Below are positions 1 to 11,267 of a stretch of 64,000 bases of DNA, one piece after another. Within the stretch, counting starts at the first letter, position 1. Every line of letters begins with the position of its first letter. The position numbers and the translations under genes were made by a program. Source of the DNA: Ectobius pallidus (Eukaryota > Arthropoda > Insecta > Blattodea > Ectobiidae); the NCBI GenBank assembly GCA_964059195.1, contig CAXKWD010000006.1:1480530-1544529 (forward strand), written 5' to 3'. The notes under the pieces were generated by a model. The model was not told the DNA's origin. It did no database searches and saw only the letters and a program-made list of their open reading frames with translations.

Positions 1-2287
1 AGTTTGTGGCATGAAGCATTAATTGAAATGATGAACATGTTTTAAGAATTATAGTTCAGAAGAGCGATAGGCATTTAAAGGTAATCATTTCTGTACGTAT
101 TAATATTGCTTTATGATGTTTCATGTTTGATTTCCATTCCAATAAGCAGTTATAAATACCGCTGAAGGCTGTGGGACAATGTAAAAATAATTGCAATCTG
201 TTTGCCACGAGGCAGAGAATATAGGCCTGTATCATTAATAAGTTATACATTCACTTTTGCTGAAACTGTGATATGAGGCAGTATGGGGTTTCTCTGTTAT
301 CCCATTTCTACACTAACAATGAAGTTCACATAATTATTAGTGATTTTAGATATATTTAAACTACCAGAATGTACGATAAAAATAAAAAGAGCTTTAAAAA
401 TATACCCCTAATTAATGCATAATTCCGATTGGGTAGGGAGTCAGTCGCACTCTGGCTTTCTCTTCTTAAGTTTGAGAGTTCGATCCTTATCAGGCCAATT
501 ACAACAGACTTGTGTATATAAATGGGTTGGTTACATTTCTGTAAATGCAGACACATGTAAAAGGACTCCTACGGAGCGCAATTCCGCGATGTCACAGGTC
601 TAAGTAGCTGAGTTATATCCCTCGCACAGACACACACACACACGGGTGAGTACAAAGCAGATCAGAGCCACATTTTTGTTAATTCTTCAGAATTTAAATT
701 TTTGCCTGTCAAGTGGCTAATTAATCGAATGTTAAAATATTGGGAAGAAAGTTATAATTAACTGGAAGACTGCCGTCTTTTTTCACGGAATCAAATTTGC
801 ATTCTCTCTTTGTTAAACTATAAAATAACACTCAAACTCACTGCTCTGATCGTTCTTAGTAGGCAACTTTCATATACCTATACATTTTAGCGTGATGGTT
901 CTCATTCAGTAATGTATGAAACACAAGGAGGAAAAACTAACATTGCTCTCACGATTTTCATTTGCATGGATAGCCTTTTTCGAAAAATTCTTACTTATGT
1001 CGCTCAGAAGTAGATAACAATACAGTATAATATAATAATAGTTTATAAAATGAATTAATTTCTGCATTTCTCTATCAGCCTACTTGCCATTATTAGTATG
1101 TTAAATTACTTAATAAGGTTAAGTATTTTATAGAAAATTCACTGACCCCCTATTGTATACAAAATAAAACTTCTCTTATGAGTCATTAGAACTATCTTTC
1201 CGTACTGAAATCACTTGACTTAGGTAGTAAACACGGTGTTAATTCCTAAGAAACGTCAGGTTCGCCTACCGCGTGTTTCGGTTACTGTTAAAAGTTTAAA
1301 TACTGCAGGAGAGATTTTACTTTGATTCCGTTATTCCGCGGCGTTTTAATGGTTTATTTTGATGTAATATTCAGCTTTTTTAATCAATTCTAGCCAAACA
1401 TTTCATGCTACACAAATTTGAATACTATATCCACTCTCGAGCCAAAAAAAAAGTCTACAACTTCGTTTCAGTATACTTTGTCTTACTCTAATGGTTTACC
1501 GATATTTCGTCTGTTTTTCTGAAAATTTGTTCGCTAAGCAGTCACGATCAAACAGATTGTTCAATTTCCTTTCAATTTGGTGTTAATATTCCCTGAAGTC
1601 ATTATAAACGACGCATGTGTAAGCATTGTAGTTGTTTTATTCTCTTCCGAGATAGTGGCCGTTTCAACTAATAAAAATGAGATCTTAGATTTTTGACGGG
1701 AGGTCTACTGTTCACTAGTAGTATAAGTCTTAGTAGTAGTAATAAAAATAATTTATACTAATCACAGTACTATAAAATAATAATAAATATGTTGATTATT
1801 ATTAATATGATATAAGGAGAGTGGTAATAATTCTAGAGTCTAGAGATGATATTTTAAGTATTGATAATTATTGCTGCTTTTTAATTAAAAAGAAATGTTT
1901 TACACATACTTTACAACGCAGATCAGTTCTGAGTGTGCATGCAAGACAGGCCCTGCATGGTTGACCCCTAGGTGGTTTGGCAATACACCAATAGATCAGC
2001 CTCTGCATAATCCCTGGAAGCACCGGTCCTTCATATGAATAGCTGAAAAAATCAATAAGTATGCACATTGAGAGTGTATTGATCTGGAATTCCATAATAA
2101 TTCCACATAAGCTCTTCTGGATGTGGGAATTCATGTTGAAATACACCTGAAAATGTTTTCCCGGAAAAGCCTCGTTCCAAATCTGAATAGTAGGCATACA
2201 TTCCCCGTATTCAAAATTGTTAAAACCACCCTAATATTTTGTCTTTCTTGTAGCATTTGCTCGTGTAAAAACTTTGTCAAGTGTATG
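1..2287. other. AT-rich DNA without recognisable gene
   Basis: Apart from a possible SINE remnant near 415-620, I see no coding signature, paired inverted ends or tandem structure here. The open frames are short and low in complexity, including the 109-codon minus-strand frame at 1868-2197, which matches no family I recognise. Around 1740-1810 the DNA is nearly pure A/T. Confidence 0.6.
415..620 (+). mobile_element. Possible tRNA-derived SINE remnant
   Basis: A box-B-like motif (GAGTTCGATCC, near 484) lies about 45 bases downstream of a weak box-A-like stretch (TGGGTAGGGAGTCAGTCGC). This is the layout of an internal RNA polymerase III promoter in a SINE head. About 190 bases of non-coding body follow, ending near a short CA repeat (about 630-642). 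No target duplication was found. It could be chance, so confidence is low. Confidence 0.3.
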
Positions 2288-2316
2288 TATGATATGATAC
2301 GATACGATACGATATG
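2288..2316. repeat. Short GATAC/GATAT microsatellite
   Basis: About five tandem copies of a 5-base ATACG/ATATG unit are visible. No further function is apparent. Confidence 0.8.
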
Positions 2317-2319
2317 AAC

Positions 2320-2970
2320 TTCATCTTTACAATGTATAGGAACGTCAATATATAAAAGTAAAAACAGTAGTGTGTAAAAATATTTAATTGCAATATAAGT
2401 TCATGGCATATTAACAACTGTCGAATAAAAATATGCTACTACTTAAAATCTCCAAAAGACTGTAAACAAGATTCGGCATCAGTGTTCAAGTAATTTTTCT
2501 TTTAAAAACATGCACTGATAAATTTCTTTAATACGTCTAGGAGATTACTTCATAATTTTAGAGCAACTATTTTATGATGTACTGTATTTACGTCTATCTA
2601 CATGTTTATTCCAATTAGGATTACCAACTCTTTAAAGTGTAAGTAAAGGATAATAGTGTATATCAGAACTGAAAAAATTAGAGATAAATGCCAAAACGGA
2701 GGGATCCAAAGTTTACTGCTCGTACAACACAGCGAATGGTCATTTATAGCACTGTATTAATATTTTCTATTAAAAAAATTATAGACCACTCTCAACAATA
2801 CAAACATTTCTGCCAATACAAAAGTAACAATTTCAACTGCCAATCATATTTCATACATGACCATAATGAAAATATCATACTAAAGAAATAAAAAGAATGA
2901 ATGGCGGGAATTCTGGATATACGGGATGTATCTTTAAGAACTACGGAACCCAGATTTTCTTCCAAATTAA
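2320..2970. other. No gene seen
   Basis: AT-rich sequence with no open frame above about 70 codons that resembles a protein, and no paired termini. Confidence 0.6.
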
Positions 2971-2976
2971 GTGAAA

Positions 2977-3021
2977 ATACGGGATTTCACGAGAAATACG
3001 GGGTTGCACGAGAAATATGGG
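2977..3021 (+). repeat. Short minisatellite, about 22-bp unit
   Basis: Two to three diverged copies of a unit reading AATACGGGATTTCACGAG are adjacent. The array abuts a SINE fragment that begins about 20 bases downstream. Confidence 0.6.
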
Positions 3022-3041
3022 AAAGTTGGCAATTCTAGTTC

Positions 3042-3241
3042 ATGTTGTCTAGGAGATGGCCCCGGCATTGGGCTGATTACTTATCCGGAGAGGTCCTCCA
3101 TTTCCTTGTCAGGATAAAAGTGTTTGTTATCTAAAGGTAATCCATCTACCCTACGGGTCGTGGCCCCATTAATCCCGGGTGGCATGGGCCACATAAACGT
3201 CCCTACAACGGGAGAGGTTAAACTAAGGGAAAGAAAAAGAA
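3042..3241 (+). mobile_element. SINE-A fragment (tail half)
   Basis: This segment matches the body and 3' part of the SINE copies at 12826-13331 and 55599-56040. Shared blocks include GGCCCCGGCATTGGGCTGAT and GGGAGAGGTTAAACTAAG, ending in an AAAG/AAAGA-rich tail. The tRNA-like head is missing, so the copy is 5'-truncated. It is diverged and was found only by comparison with the other copies. Confidence 0.8.
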
Positions 3242-3504
3242 TTATTTTATTTCCGGCCTGTCTGCTATGATTTCAGTATCAGCTGGAACCATTTCATTTC
3301 TTTGATGGGCTATTGGTATTGTCATTCAGTAGGAAATAAAAAGAAAAGTAGAGTAACGGTTTCTTCTGTACTGATGTAATCTTAGGTTCCTTTGAGAGAG
3401 GACAAATCTGTAGAGTGTTGGGAGTTGATTTTGTTGCGAAGATTCACATGTGGAATCGGCCGCACATTGTGGATCCTTCTCAACCCATTTACTGAAAATG
3501 CGAA

Positions 3505-3507
<3 letters not shown>

Positions 3508-3536
<29 letters not shown>
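3508..3536. repeat. Poly(T) tract, about 29 bases
   Basis: An uninterrupted T run. It creates artificial poly-Phe and poly-Lys open frames on the two strands (3326-3827), which I do not treat as genes. I see no retrotransposon sequence on the side where a poly(A) tail would be expected, so it may be a plain homopolymer expansion. Confidence 0.85.
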
Positions 3537-3541
<5 letters not shown>

Positions 3542-3889
3542 AAGAATTCCTTTTTTTCTGAGCCGTGAACGAGGCTGGACATTTGTCACTAGGAAGTGTT
3601 TTGGGTCGGGGAAAACTTCTTGCACTGTCTGCTGTCTGCCGTTCGCTGGGTTACTTGTGCTGGGATGTAATGACTGGGGATTTTCATTCGATTGGCTTGC
3701 CCCCAATTGCAATGTCAGCTGTATTCTGCTCGGAGTAGTTTGTATTGTCTTGCGGACTGTCCCGCTTGTGTATATCTCAAATGAGTTTACTTACATTACT
3801 TGGATTGCACGCAGGCTTCATGGTTAATGTTCAATGTAGAAACCTTTCTAACATCGCGTGGAACTAATACAACGCTATACCCCAGACGA

Positions 3890-4013
3890 GCTTAGAAAGA
3901 AACCTGAAATAAACAAAAACCAGTATGGCTGTCTCACTCTTATGTCATACGAGTAATGTGCTGGAGTGTGACAGATGTACTGGTTATTGTTTACTGCAGG
4001 TTTCCTTCTTAGC
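3890..4013. repeat. 124-bp imperfect palindrome (mini-MITE)
   Basis: The left arm, starting GCTTAGAAAGAAACCTG, and the reverse complement of the right end, starting GCTAAGAAGGAAACCTG, match over about 50 bases with scattered differences. A loop of about 20 bases separates them. The structure resembles a small fold-back MITE. No convincing target duplication was identified. Confidence 0.7.
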
Positions 4014-4019
4014 ATGATC

Positions 4020-5005
4020 AGACTTTAGAAGGATTGACATCACCTGCACAGGTCATTTTGACCGGTAGTGCCTTTCATCATTATAAAATAGTTTTTCATT
4101 CAACTTATTTACTATTCCGTATATTTAATTTATATGTTTGAACTCTAGGCAACTATAATTATTATATATTATACCCGTTTCACGCTTGAAAAGAAAAGTA
4201 AAAATATTTACATTGCTTACAAACGAACTTAAATGGTTTTAGTGAATTCAACATATCAAAGTTTTACATACTATATTTCTCAATGTTTCTGAGTTCAATT
4301 AAAACACATCTCTATCAAAACGTTTTGCACACACAAAATTCATAATAAATAAAAGTTAGGCGGCAAATATGTATGCATTGTTGCATGATTGCAAACATAA
4401 AAATTGCGCTAGCTTCTGCCGGTCAAATTGACCGCTTCTAGCCCTTCAAGGTAAGTAATATTAATGTTTCTGTTCCTGCGGACAATAAATTGTCGGCTAT
4501 TTCTTAACGTAAATTTTGGAACGAATTATGATACGTTGCTGTTATGCTAAAATTGCGAATTCCTGTTCAGCGAAAATTCTCAAACATTTTAAAATGGTTT
4601 TGAAACATATTAGTATATTTAAATTGATATGAATTCCGATTCAACAGCAGTATTCCAAGTTAGGGAGTATCGACGTAAGAAAAAGAGTTATTAAATTCTT
4701 GAAGACCAAAAACGTATTAGTTTATTACATTTCTGAAAACTAGGTAACTTTTATTACAGAGGTAAAATAACAGAGTACCATTGCCAATCAATAGGAAGCA
4801 CATCTTTATGACTGAATTACATGAGGTTATACCGCCAGTAACAATAACCGTATTTCCTCCACCTGAAGATAAAGGCCCAGGAGAAATAAGGGAACTTTTA
4901 ATCTCAAGGGGATTTCCAAACATGGCGTAGGGTCCGCATTTCTACCTCTCTCATTTCTTCCATTCCCAGAGGCTCTTCTGAATTCTACAGACATAGTCCT
5001 AGTAG
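4020..5005. other. No gene seen
   Basis: AT-rich DNA. A short pair of inverted motifs (GGTCATTTTGACCGG near 4051 and CCGGTCAAATTGACC near 4419) is present, but no target duplication or coding sequence supports an element. Confidence 0.5.
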
Positions 5006-5013
5006 CTCATCAC

Positions 5014-5687
5014 TAGAGACCGGATTTTAAAGGGAAAATTTTCACCCAAAAAAGGACGAAAAAAGGGAAAATTATTGCCAAAAAAAAGCTGGGAAAAAAG
5101 AGAAAATTATTGCAAAAAAAAAGTGGGGGAAAAAGGATATAAAAGTAAGAGAGTGTAAAAATTCAACAGAGAGATACATGTTTGTTTTATGTAAAGCCTT
5201 TGCTTGCTCTACAGCTGCTGATTCTGTAACATCTAATAACTGAATAAATTTTTTGATCTTGATGAAATTCTCACAGAGGAAAATAGCGCACGAAATCCAT
5301 GTTCCCCACCTTGTTATAATGGAAAACTTAGGCAATGGCGTGCCTGTGATTTCCCTGTAACGCTCTATTCTGCTGGGAGGAATTATGTTTTTCAATGGTG
5401 AATCAGTGAAAACAATTTTTAATGTTTTCATATTACCAAATACTGCGTGATTTACGAATTTTTCAAAATAAATTAGGAAAAAAGGTACTGGAAAAGGAAA
5501 GTTCCTAAAAAAAAAGGGAGATGATCCTAAAAAAGGGAAATGAGCCTAAAAAAGGAAAAAAAGGGACATTAAAACCAGGTCATTTGCAGCTGAAAGTCTG
5601 AAACGTACTCAGTAATGTCCTGTTCAATTTTATCACGTTTTGTGATGAAATATAAAAAAAGGAATTCCCTTTAAAATCCGGTCTCTA
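5014..5687 (-). mobile_element. Non-autonomous hAT element with 8-bp target duplication
   Basis: The element is flanked by the direct repeat CTCATCAC (5006-5013 and 5688-5695). It starts TAGAGACCGGATTTTAAAGG and ends with the reverse complement of nearly the same sequence. An 8-bp duplication and a TAGAG-type terminus are hallmarks of the hAT superfamily. At 674 bp it is far too short for a full transposase, but it retains a transposase fragment on the minus strand. The rest is A-rich runs of AAAAAGGGAAA. It is an internally deleted derivative. Confidence 0.9.
5072..5431 (-). pseudogene. hAT transposase fragment
   Basis: An open frame of 119 codons lies inside the hAT element at 5014-5687. 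The central part (SRIERYREITGTPLP, then ITRWGTWISCAIF) resembles the ITRWGTW region seen in arthropod hAT transposases. The TRWGTW block belongs to the RNase H-like catalytic core region. The last 25 residues, rich in Phe, are translation of the A-rich flank and not conserved protein. The N-terminal BED finger, most of the catalytic domain and the C-terminal dimerisation domain are absent, so it cannot be functional. The family assignment is from motif memory, not a search. Confidence 0.75.
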
Positions 5688-5695
5688 CTCATCAC

Positions 5696-6403
5696 TTCAA
5701 ACTCCCTTCCTTCTCGGTCTGTTATGTCAAGTGCTTCGCAGATCTATGCATTTTAGTAGCATGGCGATCTGTTACTAGTTTCCTCAGGGTATTGGTCACA
5801 AAGATTACAAAAATAAATAGTGTACTTATCTCCTAGGCAGGAAGGTGTATATCGTAGGTAATACTACGAGTGACTTGGAAATTTTGATAAATTCACGATC
5901 GACGAACTCAAGATTTTCATTTATAATGACTGTTTAGTGAATAATACGTAATAAATTATTAATAGAATAAATTGAAATTCAATAATTTAAAACATTTTTA
6001 TGGTTTCACTATATAGGAAAATAACCCTGTTTTGGGATAACTATATAAGAAAAGAAATTTGTATAGGAAAGACTGGATGGTCTGAGAAAGATATTGTTAT
6101 CTGACTTCAGGAATGCAAGATGTAACCACAGGAATCAGTATGCTCAAAGTAATGGAAGCTGTGCTGGTGAAGAGGGTAGTAGATCGAAGCATTTTAGATT
6201 GAGACAATAGCTGGAAAGCCAGTAGTTAATAAATACTCATTTATTTAATAATATATTTTACGTAAAACATAATTATCTTATTTGTTAAAGTTCCTAGCGA
6301 TTCATCTGTTTCTTGAAAAAATATTACGCACGTAGGAACAGATGTATTTCATTCATGCTGTTGAGATTATGCCTTTATGATGTTTCCAGGATGTGATTAA
6401 AAT
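5696..6403. other. No gene seen
   Basis: AT-rich spacer between the hAT element and the Tc1/mariner-type element. No structure was recognised. Confidence 0.6.
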
Positions 6404-6405
6404 TA

Positions 6406-8348
6406 CAGTAGTATTATTTCTGTCTGACACTGCTCAGAAAGATGCGCCGTAGACAGACGAGTCCACTATAGAAAAATTGTCATGTTAAGGGGTGGTTGTT
6501 TATTAGTACACAGGTCTCGGAAGAAGGAACATCTCTTGTTGCGGTGCCTAACAGACAGTGCTTCAGGTGAGTGCAGTTGTGCGCAAGACTTTTGCAACAT
6601 GCCTCCGATTCATAGTAAACTGGGAGGGAGTAAAGTTATTCATTCGCAGACAAGAGAAGTAGTATATAATGTATATAAATATTTTCGGGATGTGAGGGGT
6701 CAGCGTGCATCTGTATATAAAAGGGTTTCAACAGCTACAGGTGTATCCATTAGTACTGTGAAGCGAATCGTGAAAGAGGCCAAAAGTATTGAAGAAGGAG
6801 CTTCTAATTCTTTTTCTACCCCTGATAAAGAAAGAATACGTACCTCGAAGAAATCATCTCCTGACAATTTTAACGAAGAAGTAGTCCGACGAACAATTAA
6901 TAATTTCTATATTGAAGAAAAGCAGAGACCGACTTTAAAAAAAATACACTCAAGACTAAAAGAAAAAATTGACTTTCAGGGTAGCATCTCTACACTCAGG
7001 AAAATTATTTTACATATTGGTTTTCGGTGGAGGAAAACAAGAAATAATAGAAAAATTCTTGTGGAACAACAGAGAATAAAGTCCCTCAGATGTGCCTATT
7101 TAAGGTCTATTCATCAGTATAGGACTGAAGGGCGTTCAATAGTGTACATGGATGAAACCTACCTTCACACAACACATACTACACCATGTGCCTGGAGTGA
7201 CGAATCGCTGAGTGGACTCTTCTCGCCAGTTTCGAAAGGACAACGGCTTATTATAATTCACGCTGGAGGAGAGCATGGCTTTGTGCCCAATGCTTATTTG
7301 AGATTCATTTCACACAGAAAAACAGGGGACTATCATGGGGACATGGATTTCAATAACTACGAGCAGTGGCTAAAGGAAAGACTAATTCCAAATCTTTCTC
7401 CTCACTCAGTCTTGGTTATTGATAATGCCCCTTACCATAACGTGCAGCTGAATAAGCCTCCCACATCGAATTCCCGAAAAGACGTGATGATATCTTGGTT
7501 GCAGTCCCACCTTGAAAACGATAATTTTGAGAAACAAAACGTTCATAGTAAGACAAAAGCTGAAATTTATGAACTAATACTGACACTTAAGCCACAACAC
7601 CGAAGCTACAAAATCGATCATCTTCTCCAGCAACATGGCCACGATGTTTTAAGGCTCCCCCCTTATCACCCTGAGCTCAATCCGATAGAACTCATAGCCT
7701 ATGGGCTACTGTAAAAAATTGGGTAGCCGAAAACAATGTGACATTTAAAATGGAAGATGTCATGAAGATTACGGATGAGAAGTTTTCCTCAATATCTGCA
7801 GAGGAGTGGAAACGGAGATGCCAGCACGTGAAGAATATTGAACAGGAATATCTGGAAAGGGAGGGACTCCTGGATGCGGCTCAAGAATTGGTCATTCATT
7901 TGGGTGGTGATAGTGATGCTTCTAGTGAGAGTGATTCGGATGCTAATAATGTTGGTGGTGATGGTGATGATGATGCTGATAGTAATGGTAAAGGGGAAAG
8001 ACTCTCAGTCTCTGGTGTCACTCCTATGGAATAATATCCAGTCCTGTAATTGAGCACAGCGGTAACACCACACTTGGTATGTAGAGTAAATATATTAAAG
8101 TTCCATACTGTATGTTAGAGTTAAAACATTTAATGTTAGTGTTATAACATTTAATGAATGAGGTAAAAATATCTGCCAGAGCTGTACTTGGATAGGGATT
8201 TGTTTGTAAACACAAACGCTGACTAAAGATATATAAGCTACTACTGTCATGATCGGCGGGATGGGAAGGTCTCTGAATTAACCCACACCGCTGGATTCTC
8301 TTCTCCTCACTCGCGTTTCGTCGGGGTCAGACAGAAATAATACTACTG
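6406..8348 (+). mobile_element. IS630/Tc1/mariner-superfamily transposon, near-complete
   Basis: The element is 1,943 bp. Both ends carry a perfect 23-bp inverted repeat beginning CAGTAGTATTATTTCTGTC (6406-6428 and 8326-8348). Both are flanked by TA (6404-6405 and 8349-8350), the target duplication typical of Tc1/mariner. One transposase gene fills most of the interior on the plus strand. Perfect termini suggest the copy is young or recently mobilised. The gene has only one obvious lesion, near 7695. Confidence 0.95.
6482..8034 (+). pseudogene. Tc1/mariner-type DDE transposase with wide D-E spacing, one frameshift
   Basis: The transposase cuts and reinserts its own element. The start could be 6482 or the in-frame ATG at 6601 (MPPIHSKLGG), which better fits a helix-turn-helix N-terminus. 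Residues around VSTATGVSISTVKRIVKEA form a predicted HTH. The catalytic acids lie in VYMDET, VLVIDNAPYHN and HPELNPIE. Between the second D and the E I count about 88 residues, against 34-41 in classical families. After NPIEL the frame breaks at about 7695, and the protein resumes as ATVKNWVAENNVTF in another frame to 8034. An extra GCCTA (or equivalent) explains the shift. The tail is very acidic (SDASSESDSDANN, DGDDDAD). I recall a DD82E group called Sailor; membership is untested. Confidence 0.9.
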
Positions 8349-8350
8349 TA

Positions 8351-8905
8351 AATGCCAACGTTGCTGAATTATGAAACACATTTCCTTTAGAATATTATAA
8401 TGCTGATTCCTGGACTGATATAAGCGTAATTCATTTTATTTCCAAAATAAATCTTAACGTACAGCCTCAATGGTTACTTATGCATAAGTCTCTGCCTAAA
8501 GATTCTCGTGGTTGACCTGATTAAAATATAAAGATAAGAGGTGTTTTCTTACTTCTCGATAAAGGTTCAGTGAGTCTGTTCTTTGATTGGCTAATTTCAA
8601 ATTCTTTCTTATATATTACTGGTTCAAATCGAGCTAAATATCCAATAATATGAGTCATTTTAATCCCAAAAGCACCTTTAAAATAAATACCTCCGATGGT
8701 TTTAAATCAATATTTTTCAAATTTATGACATCCCTTTAAGTCAACTGTATCCAATGACGTTTCATAAATTTTGAATCATTTCAATACATTAAATGTATTC
8801 GTTGTTTTTGCACTCAGTACCATTGTGATGAGTATGGTCCCATTCAATTTTTTCACCTTTGAATTTAACATTATCTAAAAATGCTTATAGACTAGGCTAT
8901 ACATA
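8351..8905. other. No gene seen
   Basis: AT-rich spacer after the transposon. No paired ends or coding signature. Confidence 0.6.
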
Positions 8906-8908
8906 AAT

Positions 8909-9204
8909 GTCCTGTTTTTCAAGATAAATATATATGTTTTAGCGCCAATTTACTACCAGTACATTCCTATGTAAATTATGTGGGGGTCTTTATGCCCCCA
9001 GGTGTACTCAATCTAATAAAGATAACTGTGTAGAAAGGAGGTTCGGGTAAAACAATTTATATACGTGTCCTGTTTTCAAGGTAAAATGCGTTTTTACGTC
9101 AAACAAATTTCATTTCTACCGATATATGTCATTTAAATTACTTGCTATTTTTATGACCCCAGTGGTACTCAGTACAACAAAGATAACGTGGTAGTAGGAA
9201 GGTT
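8909..9204 (+). repeat. Diverged tandem duplication, unit about 158 bp
   Basis: Two head-to-tail units (8909-9066 and 9067-9204) share the start GTCCTGTTTTCAAG, a central ATGCCCCCAGGTGTACTCA / ATGACCCCAGTGGTACTCA block, and the end AAAGATAACGTGGTAG...GGAAGGTT. They have diverged strongly. The GGGGTCTTTATGCCCCC palindrome resembles subterminal motifs of piggyBac-like elements, but no TTAA boundary was found. Confidence 0.65.
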
Positions 9205-9895
9205 AACCAAGCATTTTATAGTGATTGAATAAACAGTAGTTTCACTTATTACACGAGTGTTTTGCAAAATAGGGTTAAATGTTATTATATAACCAAAGCT
9301 ATCCTAAGACAAATCTCACTGGTGTTGACCAGTCTGAAAGAGTTGAAGTTTAATTAATAATATAGACTTACAAGGAATGAGAATCCCAAAAATTCCCATG
9401 CTGTGCATACTTCCCATTCCTATTCTCTGCTCCGAAAGGAAAAATGGGACGCAGTTGGTTTGTCTTAGAATGTGCACATGAATACCGATGGTTATTGAAC
9501 TCCTTGGTCTATTATAGCTACTCTATATTCATCTGCCGGGATTTGTCCCATTCTGCGATGACCATTTCCTTGATTCATGAGCCTCTTGCTCTTGCCCAAT
9601 CGCGATTCCCGTACTTCCATCTTTCTTTCGCCTCTTTACAAGTCACTGCTATTCAAGCCAAGAGGAGGCGTTTACAATATACTCATATCCTGAACGAGCT
9701 TGCAAGTGGTATTAGGACCACTAGTTATATCTGAAAAACTATCACTTTCAAATTAGAGGTTCTTGATCCATGGATGGCTCGTGGTTTAAACCTTGACATC
9801 CTTACTAACAAAAGTTGCTAATATGGACGTTGAACGGTTGTTTGGTTGATCACCGCGCAAGTTCTACATAAGCCGTGTCACTAATAATCCCTGTG
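9205..9895. other. No gene seen
   Basis: The plus-strand 96-codon frame at 9444-9734 has no recognisable domain. No paired termini were found. Confidence 0.5.
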
Positions 9896-9897
9896 TA

Positions 9898-10240
9898 GAG
9901 TACGATTACTTCCACAAAGTCTCTGGATTTTTACGTACAAAACTTAGGAGCGAGTGTCACAGTTCCTAGAGTTCCTGACTGGGGGAAGTAGCTGCACCCT
10001 GATTGGTCCAGCTGTTCTATCCCACTCAGCGTGTTGTCTGTCTCTGTCTCGCTGCGGCATTATCCTTCCACTCAACTATTACAGAGTAGTATTTTCTATG
10101 ACCGCAAGTGTGATCTTCACTCTGTGCTCAATAGTGGTTCACTGATCTATGAGCATGCGACTCGGCGCAAGCTATAACGAAAAGCTCGCTGGCTGGGCTA
10201 AGTCTTCAAAGCCAGAGACTTTGTGGAAGTAATCGTACTC
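9898..10240 (-). mobile_element. 343-bp MITE (family M), copy 1
   Basis: Inverted ends starting GAGTACGATTACTTCCACAA are nearly perfect over about 29 bases and are flanked by TA. A second copy of the same length lies at 37078-37420 in the opposite orientation. A third, diverged and interrupted copy is at 50529-52219. No coding capacity. The TA duplication suggests mobilisation by a Tc1/mariner-type transposase. Confidence 0.9.
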
Positions 10241-10242
10241 TA

Positions 10243-10515
10243 ACTGCTAAGAGATACACCAGGCTTGGGCATGACACGTCATCAAAAACGTCATTCTAGG
10301 ATTATGTTTCTCGCCCGCGGCAGTAAAGGAAGGATGCGACTGGATTTCGCCAGTGTCACCAACTATCCGAGCAGTGAACAGACAGCAGCATGCCGTCTGT
10401 CGTAAGAAAACCTAGTTCCAGCATTTCATTAAACTGATTCCATAAGGCTGTATTCAGAGGAATAATTAAGAAAATAAGAACTGCAAACAAGAAACAGTAC
10501 TAACAATACTGTAAA
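10243..10515. other. No gene seen
   Basis: Moderate-GC spacer without recognisable features. Confidence 0.5.
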
Positions 10516-10517
10516 AG

Positions 10518-10699
10518 TGATAATATTATAGGTGAAAAATTCCTCTGGGACTTGAACCCAGGACCTTGGGCTATTCGCGCCAATGCTCTACCAACTGAGC
10601 TAAGCCGGAGTTCAATTCACAGCGCCGGATGGAACCTCTCTCCTAGGTCCTGTGTTCAAGTCCCAGTGTCGGAGGAATTTTTCACCTATAATATTATCA
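10518..10699. mobile_element. Palindromic element containing tRNA-like halves
   Basis: Perfect 28-bp inverted ends (TGATAATATTATAGGTG...) bound a 182-bp element. On the minus strand, 10541-10612 reads like a tRNA: D arm GCTCAGTTGGTAGAGC and T arm CTGGGTTCAAGTCCCAG. There is an extra base in the anticodon stem and no acceptor-stem pairing. The plus-strand right half carries a second T-arm-like block (TGTGTTCAAGTCCCAGTG). It looks like an inverted dimer of a tRNA-derived sequence, not a functional tRNA gene. Confidence 0.8.
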
Positions 10700-10704
10700 T
10701 GTAA

Positions 10705-11166
10705 TGTCCAACAGAGACAATAATCTGTGGTTCATGAAAGCTTATATATCTACTGTAAAAGTAGTTGACAATGTTTCCTAACAAATTGTCGAAATAAGGG
10801 ATGCATAACGTCAAACTTCAGTCTCATACATCTACCAAACGGCCGTCTGTTACAGATGTCGGCCATTATTACTTACGTGAAGTTTATACAAGGATGCCAG
10901 GCCGTGTAAGGTGTGTACAATTTGCCTATATTGAGTTACAGACTTTCAGTTACTACGCAGAGTCTATTAGTAACATTTCCCCTTCTCGGCAATGTACATT
11001 CCTGGAATAAATGTTACACATGGATTATTAGCGAGACGGTTGGTTTACAGCTGTGCAGAAGAACATATGAAAAAAAAGGTGACAAGGCTTTATTTTTATA
11101 AAAAAGGAAAATTAAAATTGTAATTTTAATGACAGCACAAGTTTGCATTTCTTTGGGACGAAATAT
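10705..11166. other. No gene seen
   Basis: Short overlapping open frames (10801-11101) show no domain. I regard them as chance. Confidence 0.5.
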
Positions 11167-11267
11167 GTACGAGGGTGGATCGAAAAGTAACGCACAATAT
11201 TTTTTTTTACAATTAGTTTAATAGGTACAATTACAAACAAATGCACACATGAAAGGACATCTTTTGT

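Noticed and set aside
1868..2197. 109-codon minus-strand frame with Cys residues
   Set aside because: Cys spacing fits no zinc-finger pattern I know and codon use is not distinct from the surroundings.
3326..3827. Lys-rich and Phe-rich frames on opposite strands
   Set aside because: They exist only because of the 29-base T run; no similarity on either side was recognised.
4045..4440. Possible piggyBac-type MITE between GGTCATTTTGACCGG and CCGGTCAAATTGACC
   Set aside because: Only about 16 of 22 bases match and no TTAA or other duplication flanks it.
10541..10612. tRNA gene on the minus strand
   Set aside because: D and T arms are good, but the anticodon stem has an extra base, the acceptor stem does not pair and it lies inside a palindromic repeat.
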